From Caulobacter hibisci (GTDB taxonomy: Bacteria > Pseudomonadota > Alphaproteobacteria > Caulobacterales > Caulobacteraceae): DNA of 52,208 nucleotides. Shown here one piece after another: positions 7,876 through 16,500 of this stretch; position 1 is the stretch's first letter, and the number at the start of each line of letters is the position of its first letter. Where the stretch lies: positions 1-52,208 of the forward strand of contig NZ_JADWOX010000026.1 of the NCBI RefSeq assembly GCF_016135805.1. Direction: 5' to 3'. The notes below the pieces were generated by a model. The model ran no database searches. It worked only from the letters and a program-made list of their open reading frames with translations, and was not told the origin of the DNA. The translations under genes and the position numbers were made by a program.

Positions 7876-8947
7876 TCCCGATCGGCGGACGTGGCTGAAA
7901 GCCGTGGCGGCGGGGCTGATCCCCGTGGCGCTGGGCGGGGCCTTGGCCGTGCCCCAGGCCCGCCAGGCCCTGGCGCGGGTGCTCCAGCCCACGCCGCCGC
8001 TGGACGGGCTGCGTCTGTCCGGACCCTGGCTGAACAGTCCGCCGCTCGACGCGGCGGCGCTACGCGGCAAGGTCGTGGTGGTCTGCTTCTGGACCTATTC
8101 CTGCATCAACAGCCTGCGGGTGCTGCCCTACCTGCGGGCCTGGCAGGCGCGTTACCGCGACCGGGGCCTCGTGGTGATCGGCGTACACACGCCCGAATTC
8201 CGGTTCGAGCGGGACCCGGCCAACGTGCGTCAGTCGGTGCGCGATCTCGACGTCGGCTTTCCGGTGGTGCTGGACGGCGATCGGCGGATCTGGAGCGCAT
8301 TCGGCAACAATGCCTGGCCCGCCTTCCACTTCTTCGGCGCGGACGGCCGGCTGTACGGCCATGTCGATGGCGAAGGCGGCTACGACGCCTCCGAGCGCCG
8401 GATCCAGGCTCTGCTGTCGCAGACGCCGGGACCGGTGGTGGCAAGCCCCTTGTCGACGATCTCCGGCAGCGGCCCCGAAGCCGCCGCCGACTGGGACAGC
8501 CTCGGCTCGGGCGAGACCTATATCGGTTACGGCCAGGCCGACGCCTTTGCCTCGCCCGGCGGCTTCAGGCGCGACGTCGAGCACCTCTATCGCGCCCCGG
8601 ATCGTCTGGCGCTGAACCGCTGGCGCCTGACGGGCGGCTGGACGGCGGGCGAGGAATTCGCCGTCGGCGCGGTCGCGGGACGGATCGCCCACCGCTTCCA
8701 CGCCCGCGACCTGCACATGGTGCTGGCACCCGACACGCCCGAGCGGCCGGTCCGCTACCGCGTCCGGATCGACGGCGCGCCACCGGGCGCCGATCACGGC
8801 TGGGACGTGGCTCCCGACGGTTCGGGCGTCGTCCGCGAGCCGCGCATGCACCAGCTGGTCCGCCAGTCCCGCCCGGTCGCCGACCGCACCTTCGAGATCG
8901 AATTCCTCGACCCAGGCGTCCGCGCCTACGTCTTCACCTTCGGCTAG
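7853..8947 (+). CDS. Thioredoxin-like redoxin (DipZ C-terminal/TlpA type) with CxxS site
   Basis: Exported redoxin of 364 residues. The leader contains DRRTWLKAVAAG and a hydrophobic segment, possibly Tat. The thioredoxin domain has VVVVCFWTYSC with Cys84, then INSLRVLPYLRAW, GVHTPEFRFERD and NNAWPAFHFFGADG. The second active-site cysteine is a serine (Ser87). A C-terminal beta-rich domain of about 150 residues resembles the substrate-side domain of DipZ-like proteins. With one cysteine it could act in monothiol chemistry, or pair with the nearby Cys78. Its start lies inside ohr, suggesting joint thiol-based defence. Confidence 0.82.
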   Translation: MSSSTSSDPDRRTWLKAVAAGLIPVALGGALAVPQARQALARVLQPTPPLDGLRLSGPWLNSPPLDAAALRGKVVVVCFWTYSCINSLRVLPYLRAWQARYRDRGLVVIGVHTPEFRFERDPANVRQSVRDLDVGFPVVLDGDRRIWSAFGNNAWPAFHFFGADGRLYGHVDGEGGYDASERRIQALLSQTPGPVVASPLSTISGSGPEAAADWDSLGSGETYIGYGQADAFASPGGFRRDVEHLYRAPDRLALNRWRLTGGWTAGEEFAVGAVAGRIAHRFHARDLHMVLAPDTPERPVRYRVRIDGAPPGADHGWDVAPDGSGVVREPRMHQLVRQSRPVADRTFEIEFLDPGVRAYVFTFG

Positions 8948-8972
8948 CCCTTCCCTTTCAAGGAGATTTTCG

Positions 8973-9758
8973 ATGTCCAAGACCATTCTCGCCGTCGCCT
9001 GCGCGCTCGGCCTGCTGGGTACGGCCAGCGCCCATGCCACCCCCGACCATAGCAAGCCCACCGTCGTGCTCGTGCACGGCGCCTTCGCCGATTCCAGAAG
9101 CTGGGACGGGGTGATCGCCGACCTGACCCGCGACGGCTATCACGTGGTGGCGGCCGCCAATCCGCTGCGCGGCGCGGCCAGCGATGCGGCCGCCGTGAAG
9201 GCGGTCGTCCAGTCGATCCCGGGGCCGGTGGTCCTGGTCGGCCACTCCTACGGCGGCACGGTGATCTCGGCGGCGGCCGACGGCGCGGCCAATGTCGAGG
9301 CCCTGGTCTATGTCTCCGCCTTCGCCCCCGAGGCCGGCGAGAGCACCTTCGAGCTGGCGGGCAAGTTCCCCGGCTCCACCCTGCCCGCGGCCCTCGACAA
9401 GCCGGTCGACCTGCCCGGCGGCGGCCACGACCTCTACATCAGGCAAGACAGGTTCCCGGCCCAGTTCGCCGCCGACGTGCCCCTGGCCAAGGCCCGGCTG
9501 ATGGCGATCGCCCAGCGCCCCCTGGCCGAGGCCGCCGGCGGCGAGAAGGCAGTCGCGACAAGCTGGAAGACCATTCCCTCGTGGTGGGTCTACGGCGAGG
9601 CCGACCGCAACATCCCGCCCGCGGCCATGAAGTGGATGGCCGAGCGCGCCAACGCCCGCCAGGTGGTGACTGTGCCGGGCGCATCGCACGTGGTGATGAT
9701 CTCGCACCCTCACACGGTCTCGGCCGTGATCGAAGCCGCCGCCGCCGGCGCCCGCTGA
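8973..9758 (+). CDS. Secreted alpha/beta hydrolase (Ser nucleophile)
   Basis: Exported hydrolase of 261 residues with a Sec signal peptide (MSKTILAVACALGLLGTASA). Motifs: VLVHGAFADSRSW, nucleophile Ser92 in VGHSYGGTV, acid in YGEADRNIPP and base in GASHVVMISHP. This is the common proteobacterial 'alpha/beta hydrolase, HGAFADS' family of esterase-like proteins with unknown substrate. AAGGAGA lies before the ATG. It is a close paralogue of the gene at 48827. Gaps to both neighbours are 25-26 bases, consistent with one operon. Confidence 0.87.
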   Translation: MSKTILAVACALGLLGTASAHATPDHSKPTVVLVHGAFADSRSWDGVIADLTRDGYHVVAAANPLRGAASDAAAVKAVVQSIPGPVVLVGHSYGGTVISAAADGAANVEALVYVSAFAPEAGESTFELAGKFPGSTLPAALDKPVDLPGGGHDLYIRQDRFPAQFAADVPLAKARLMAIAQRPLAEAAGGEKAVATSWKTIPSWWVYGEADRNIPPAAMKWMAERANARQVVTVPGASHVVMISHPHTVSAVIEAAAAGAR

Positions 9759-9784
9759 ACGCTCCAAAGCCGAAGGAGACGACG

Positions 9785-10627
9785 ATGTCGCAGAGATGGC
9801 TGATCACCGGATCCTCGCGGGGCCTTGGCCGAGCCCTGGCCGAGGCCGCCCTGGCGGCCGGGCATCGGGTGCTGGCCACGGCCCGCGATCCCCGCGCTCT
9901 GGACGCTCTGGCGGAGCGGCATGGCGACGCCGTTCGGCCGGCCGCCCTCGACGTCACCGACCCGGAGGCGGCCCGGCGGGCCGTCGCCGAGGCCGTGGAC
10001 GCCTTCGGCGGCCTGGACGTGGTGGTCAACAACGCCGGCTATGGCGACATCGGCGCGGTGGAGGACACCGCGCTGGACGACTTCCGCCGGCAGATCGACG
10101 CCAACCTGTTCGGGACGATCATCGTCACCAAGGCGGCGATCCCGGCGATGCGCGAACAGCGCGCCGGTCACTTCATCCAGCTCTCGTCGGTGGGCGGCCG
10201 GCTCGGCGCGCCCGGCCGGGCCGCCTATTCGGCCGCCAAATGGGCCGTCGAGGGGTTCTCCGAGGTCCTCGCCCAGGAGATGGCGCTGGTCGGGGTCAAG
10301 GTCACCATCGTCGAGCCCGGCGGCTTCCGCACCGACTTCGCCGGCGCCTCGACCCGCCTGGACGCCGGACGGGCCGAGTACGACGCCGTGGTCGGCGAGG
10401 CGGCCCGGCGGCAGGCGCACTATGACGGCCGGCAGCCGGGCGATCCTCGCCGGGCCGCCCAGGCGTTGCTGCGGCTGGCGGCCATGGACCGGCCGCCGCT
10501 GCGGCTGGCCCTCGGCAGCGACGCCGTCGCCGCCATCCGCTCGGCCGACCAGCGCCGACTGGCGGAGCTGGAGCACTGGGCCGCGCTCAGCGCCTCGACC
10601 GACTACGGCCCCGACGAGTCGAGCTGA
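9785..10627 (+). CDS. SDR family NAD(P)-dependent oxidoreductase
   Basis: Classical short-chain dehydrogenase/reductase, cytoplasmic, 280 residues. Nucleotide-binding TGSSRGLG near the N-terminus, DVTD, VNNAGYG, catalytic Ser in QLSSVGG, and Tyr148/Lys152 in YSAAK, followed by EPGGFRTDF. The ATG at 9785 has AAGGAGACGACG in front; the open frame upstream is not needed. Arg after TGSS hints at NADP. The substrate is unknown. It is the last gene of the 4542-10627 run and converges on the adhesin remnant. Confidence 0.9.
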   Translation: MSQRWLITGSSRGLGRALAEAALAAGHRVLATARDPRALDALAERHGDAVRPAALDVTDPEAARRAVAEAVDAFGGLDVVVNNAGYGDIGAVEDTALDDFRRQIDANLFGTIIVTKAAIPAMREQRAGHFIQLSSVGGRLGAPGRAAYSAAKWAVEGFSEVLAQEMALVGVKVTIVEPGGFRTDFAGASTRLDAGRAEYDAVVGEAARRQAHYDGRQPGDPRRAAQALLRLAAMDRPPLRLALGSDAVAAIRSADQRRLAELEHWAALSASTDYGPDESS

Positions 10628-10651
10628 CGCCGGACCCGACCCACCGGCGTC
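10626..10651. terminator. Hairpin between convergent genes, possible bidirectional terminator
   Basis: GACGCCGG (10626-10633) pairs perfectly with CCGGCGTC (10644-10651) around a 10-base loop. It overlaps the SDR stop codon and ends just before the stop of the convergent remnant. No T-run follows on either strand, so termination strength is doubtful. Confidence 0.4.
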
Positions 10652-10652
10652 G

Positions 10653-13527
10653 CTAGTGCAGCAACGCGACCGTCGCCAGTTGCGACGGGCAGCCTTCGCC
10701 GGAACAGGCCGCGCCCAGGGCTTCCAGCTTGGGCTCGGGGTCCCAGTCCAGGGTGAAGTCGGGCGAGGCGTTCAGGTGCTTCAGCGTCGTCGAGCCGTTC
10801 TGCTCGGCCGGCGGCAGCGGATCGATCGTGAACCGCGCGCCCGTGAAGGTCAGGTCGTAGTTCGCCGACAGGGCCAGGGTCCCGCGCGTGATCGCATAGG
10901 CGCCGGCCGTCTCGCCGGCGTCGCGGGCCAGGCCGCCCGTGAAGGCGTCGCCCGCCACCAGGTCTCCCACCGTGATGCGATAGGTCAGGGTCGGGTCGAA
11001 ATGGCCGAACCGTAGAAGCTCTTGCCCACCAGGCCGTTGAAGCTGTTGGCCGCGGTCGAGCCGGACGCATTGCCGACCGCCTGGGGGTAGATCAGCCAGC
11101 GGCCGACAGCGTTGCTGGCGGTCACCGCGTCGGCGCCGCGCGCATTGGTGAAGGTTCCGTCGGAGGCCAGCACGATCGCGTCGCCCGCCCCGTCGGCCGT
11201 CACCTTGCCCGTGCTGGCGAAGGTCATGCCGGCATGCGAGGTCAGGGCCAGCGTCCCCATGCTCAGCACGATCTCGGTGATGGTCAGCGAGCGATCGTCG
11301 AGCAGCTTCAGCAGGCCGCCGGTGTTGGTGAAGTCGCCTAGCTGCACCACCTGGTTGGCGGCGCCGAAATTGGCCCCGCCGACCGACGACCCGGTCAGGG
11401 TCTGGGCGGCGATGATCCCCGTCGAGACCGGGCCGATGGCGTGGGCCGAACGCAGGTCCACCGTCTGGCCGGTCGCGGTGATCGGGCCGTAGAGGTCGAA
11501 GGCCAGGGTGTCGTGGAAGGCGAAACCGCCGGCCGTGGCGCTGATCGCGTCCAGGTACGAGACTTCGTTGGCGCCCAGCAGGACGATGCCCGTTCCCGCG
11601 GTCGCGCCCCGCGCTTCGATGGTCGTCAGGTGGGCCGTGGTGGTGTGGTCCAGATTGACGTCGAAATAGCCCAATGGGGCGGTGGCCTCGACGATCGTGC
11701 TGGCGCGCGCCGAGGTGATGATGTTGGCGGAGGTGATCGCGCCCGGCGTCGCCGCGCCCAGCACCACGTCGCTATTGGCGGTGTGCACCGTCAGGCTGTT
11801 GGCGCCAGTTCCAGTGAGGACCGCCGCCCCCAACTTGGCCGGGCCGTTGGCAGAAAGACGTCGATCAGGTTCGCGCCGGTGGCCGAGGCGACCGACATGC
11901 CGCCCACATTGGATCGCCCTAACCTGGCGGACGCCGCGTCCAGTGCGCCCAGTTGGCCGCTGTTGGCCTCGATATAGATATCGCTGGCGTCGCTTTGCAC
12001 CGTGTCGAGCGTGATGCCGGCTGCGGTCACCTCGACCTCGCCGTCGCCGATCCCCGTACCGGCGTCGAGCTGGCCCAGGCCTGTCACCGCGCCGTTCTGG
12101 GCGGTGATGGTCAGCTTGTGGCCGGCATGCAGGCTGAGGGTCCCCAGGTCGAGGTCGCCCAGGGTGTCGGTGATGGTGACGTCGAGCAGGTCGCCGAAAT
12201 ACGGATACGGCGCGAGGGCGTCGCCCACGAAGCCCTGGGCGGTGACCGTGTAGTCGCCGCCGCTGCTGATGGCGCTGACGTCCAGCGTCCCGCCCATGGC
12301 CTCGAGCGTGATGTTGTAGGCCGCCAACTCGTCGATCACCAGGTCGCCGGTCTTCTGCAGCCCGGTGACATTGCCCGCGATCGCCGAGGCGACCAGGGCT
12401 ATGCCGTTGCTGGCGGAGTCGATGTTGACCACGGCGTCGCCGCCCGTCGACTTGACGCTGGCCGTGCCCGTATTGCCGCCGGTGGGGCTGAAGAGGTTGG
12501 CCGTCGTGATCGCCGCATAGTCTGGATCGCCCAGCACCGCGTTCCCGGAGGCCGTGATCGACAGGTCATGACCGGTCCCCGAACCGGTCAGCACCGCCTT
12601 GCGCAGGATCGCCTGACCGCCGTTGGAGGTGACGGAGATGTCGCGGGCGGAGGTCGCCGACGCCAGGTCGATGTCGCCCGCCGCGACCGCTTTGACGTCG
12701 CGCGTCGCCAGGGTGGAGCCCGCGGTGATGGTGTCGCCTGCGTCGAAGGTGACGTCGCCAGCAGCCACGCCCGCGCCCTCGGTGACCCCGGAGCCGACAT
12801 TGACCGCGCCGTTGGTCGATTTCGCCAGCACGTGGGCGTCGTCGGCGGCGCCGACGCCGGTCGACTTCAGCGTCGCGGCGCTGGCCAGGATGTCGCTGGT
12901 GGCCGTGATCTCGACGGCATCGCCGGCCGTGGCGGACGTGACGACGAAGAGGTCGCGCGCCGCCGAGCCGATCGTCAGGCTGCTCGTCGCGCCGTAGACC
13001 TTCAGGTCCCGGCTGGCGCTGCCCGAACCGAGTGTGGCGCTGGTGCTGGCGGAGACCACCACGTCGCCGGCCGCCGTGCCGGTTCCTTCGGTGATGGCCG
13101 CGCCGACATTGGCCGCCCCCGTCGCCGACGAGACATAGACGTAGGAGCCTCAATAGAACCCGAGGCGCCCACGCTGCCTGCGCCCGTCCCTTTCAGGGTC
13201 GCTCCGCTGGCGAGGACGTCGCCGTTTGCGTTGATGATGACATCGTCCTCGGCCGTGGCCGACGTCGTGACGGTCGCCGCGCCGCTGGTGGCGGTGACGC
13301 TGATATCGCGCGCCGCCGAGCCGGTCGTGATCGCGGCGGCGGCGCCGGAGACTTTCAGATCGCGGCTGGCGTCCCCCCGAGCCGAGGGTCGCGGTCGTTC
13401 CCGCCTGGATGGTGACGTCGCCGCTGGCGGCGTCCGTGCCTTGAGTGATCGCCAATCCGACGTTGACGGCGCCGCTGGTCGAACGCGCCAGAACGTGTGC
13501 GTCGTCGATCGTGCCGAGGCCCGCCGA
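10653..13527 (-). pseudogene. Remnant of a filamentous-haemagglutinin-like surface adhesin
   Basis: Beta-helix-type surface protein coding sequence without any start, broken into several frames. It begins in frame right behind the autotransporter stop with DDAHVLARSTSGAVNVG and runs through imperfect repeats of about 100-120 residues (GSAARDLFV, SASRDLKV types). A long Gly/Thr/Ala-rich body follows, and it ends in an MBG-like segment (GTLALSANYDLTFTGA). Frame changes fall near 13371-13376 (a run of six C), near 13145, near 11850 and near 10978. Protein similarity continues smoothly across each, so each is a one- or two-base shift. Intact relatives are secreted by two-partner or autotransporter routes. 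Decay or sequencing error cannot be separated here. Confidence 0.75.
12780..13515 (-). repeat. Imperfect tandem repeats in the adhesin remnant
   Basis: Successive units share ADDAHVLAKSTNGAVNVG-like, TEGTGTAAGDV-like, SRDLKV-like and GSAARD-like segments in the same order, spaced roughly 100-120 residues apart. The GSAARD word recurs 353 bases apart (12962 and 13315). This is not a multiple of three and shows a lost or gained base between them. Confidence 0.7.
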
Positions 13528-16500
13528 TCAGAACCTCCAGCTGAGTTGCGCGCGCGCGCCGTGGTTGGTCGAGCGGTCGCCGTAATCCCCGGAATAGGTC
13601 ACGCCCAGCACGGCGCTTCGACCGAGGTCGGCTTCCAGGCCCAGCTTGACGGCGAGGCTGTCCTCGTCGATCGGAGCGCCGACGATCGCGAACGATGGCG
13701 CGCCGGTGAAGGCCAGGTCGATGCTCGGCGCGCGGTCGCCGAACGCATGGCGCAGCGCGGCCGAACCGTTGAGGCGCAGGCCAAGCTTCCCGGCGGTCAG
13801 GTCGCTCTTCAGGCGCACGCCCACCGAGCCATAAGCCAGGTGCTCGTCGCCGCCGCCGCCATGCAGCGCGGCGCTGCCGCCCTGCTCGCTCACGCCGGCG
13901 TTGGTCAGCGCGACATAGGCCAGACCCGCGAATGGTTGCAGCGTCGTACCGGCGACCTCGTGCTTGAAGGCGACTTCGCCGAACGCCTGGTAGGTGTGGG
14001 CCGAATAGTCGCTCGACAGGGTCTCGGCGAAGGTTCCGAAGGCGACCCGACGCGCGGCCTTGACCTCGTTCCAGGCATAGGCGCCGCCCAGCTGGACCGA
14101 CAGTCCGCCGCGCTCCGCCAGCAGATGGCCGCCTATATGAAGGGTCTCGACGTCGTGCTTGGCGTTGGCGGTCTTCAGGTCGCTCGTGCTGTAGCCCGCC
14201 GCGACGCCGACGCGCACATGCTCGCCGAAGGCGCTATCGACGCCGGTCAGCAGGCCCTGGATGTCGCGGTCGTAGCTTTGCGCATTGCCGTCGCCCTTCA
14301 TGGAGCCCCAGTCGCCGAAGATCTGCCCCCAGGCCGAGGGCCCCTCGACGCCGGCCAGGTCGCCCCGCGCCAGGATCGCGTCGCGCACGAAGCGGCTGTC
14401 CTGGATCAGCGAACCGCGCAGGCTGGCGTAGTCCGAACCGGCCAGCTGGTCGAAAGCCCCGCGCGCCTGCTCGGTCGAGAGGTTGACCACGGTGTCGAAC
14501 ACCGGGTTGTCCCAGCCCAGGCTTTCGGCGCCCGCCCCCGCCGCGACCTGGTTGGGGGTCACGCCGATGTCTGTGAAGCTGATGTCGTTGCGGCGCAGGC
14601 GCAGATAGACGTTCGAGCCGTCATAGCTGAGCGAGGGGTCCAGGAAGGCCAGGTTCGAGGTGACGCCGTCGAACTTGCCGCCGGCCGCGAGGCCGCCGTC
14701 GGCATGCAGGATCAGGTAGCTCGTCTGCGGCTTGTAGTTTCCAGCGCCCGCCAGCACCTGGACGGTCCCGCCCTGGATCGTGGCCACGCCGGAGGCGAGG
14801 ATCTTGTCCGACTGCCCCGCCGCGTTGGCCTCGACCTCGAAGACCGAGCCCGGCTTGAAGGTGACGCCGCCGGCGACGGTCAGCGCGCCGATCGAATTGC
14901 CGGGCGCGATCGTGCCCGACACGACGGTGGTCCCCACCGTGCCGACGCCCTGCAGGCGGGCGCCGGACCAGACGTCCAGGGTTCCGCCGAGCCCGCCGTT
15001 CACCGCCAGCGTGCCCCGCTCGACCGTGGTCGAGCCGGTGAAGCCGCTGGAGGTCCCGGTCAGTTCGGTCTTGCCCGCGCCGACCTGACGAAGCTGTCCG
15101 GAGCCGCTGATGGCGCCGGCGTAGGTCAGGCTGTCCGAACGGTCGAACACCAGCGCGCCGCTGTTGGCGACGTTACCGACGATCGAACCCGTGGTTCCGC
15201 CGGCGCCCAGCTTCAGCTGCGCGCCGGAGGCGATCGTCGTGCCGCCGACATAGCTGTTGTTGGCGGTGAAGGTGACGCCGCCATCTAGGATGCGCACAGC
15301 GCCCGAACCGGAAACCAGACCGCCAAAGGTGATGGCGTCCGACCGGTCGAAGGCCAGCACGCCGCTGTTGGCGACGTCGCCGACGATGGAACCCGAAGTC
15401 CCGCCATCACCGATCTGGAGCGTACCCGCCTGAATGGAGGTGCCGCCGGCATAGGTGTTGGTCCCGGTCAGCACCAGCGTGCCGGCCTCGGTCTTGGTGA
15501 TCCCGGCCACGCCGGTGATCGCCGCGCCGATCTTGGCGACGTCGGCCAGGACGCGGATCTCGCTCCCCGTCGCGACAGTGGTGAGCTGGCCGCTCCCGTT
15601 CAGTTCATAACCCTCGTCGACGAACTGCAGGCCCAGGAAGCTCTGCGCGCCCTCCACCGTGATCTCGCCGCCGGCAAACGCGCCGGCGTCCTTGAAGACG
15701 GCGTAGTTGCCCGCCCAGGCGGCCGGGGTGTTGCCGCCCTGGTTCAGCCATTGGGTGTTGGCCGCGTTCCAGACGCCGTCACCGCCCTGCCAGTGCTGCA
15801 GGGTGTCGTCGCCGGGAATGAGCGTGGTGCTGATCAGCAGGTCGACCCGGCCGCCGCCCGCCTGCAGCGTGTAGTCCACATTGCTCAGCGACAGGGTGGA
15901 GTTGATCGTCGCCGTGTTGGAGGTCAGAGCCCCGCCGTAGGTGATGAGGCGATAGTATCCCAGGCCCGCCGCCATGGCGGGGCTCTGCGAGAGATTGACC
16001 ACGCCGTCCAGCGCCAGGTCGCCGCTGACGACCAGACGGTCGCTGACTCCGGGCGAGGCCGACGACGCGCCCGGCGCGACCAGCTGGATATCAAGGTTGG
16101 AGCCGGACGCCAGGGTAAGGTCACCCGCGATCGATAGGGTGGCGACAGATCCGATGGCTTCCCCGGAGCCGGGCGCCAGATGGCCGCCGCTCTGGATGGT
16201 GGTGTCGCCCACCGTGCCCGCGCCGCCCAGCGTCGCGCCGGAGGCGACGGTGAGCGTCGAGCCGACCAGGGAGCCGTTGACCGTCAGGGTTCCCGCCTCG
16301 ACGGACGTCGCACCGGTGAAGGCCGAAGAGTCGCCGGTCAGGACCAGCTTGCCCGAACCGACCTGGCGGACCACGCCCGAGCCGCTGATCAGGCCGTCGA
16401 AGTTGAAGCTGTCGGAGCGGTCGAACAGCAAGGCGCCGTTGGCGACCACGTCGCCGATCAAGCCGCTCGTGCCGCCGGCGCCGAGGTTCAGCTGCGCGCC

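Noticed and set aside
13520..13535. Stop-codon read-through joining the autotransporter to the adhesin fragment
   Set aside because: The barrel ends with the proper terminal Phe, and adding residues after it would block outer-membrane insertion; the downstream frame also shifts soon after. No recoding signal was seen.
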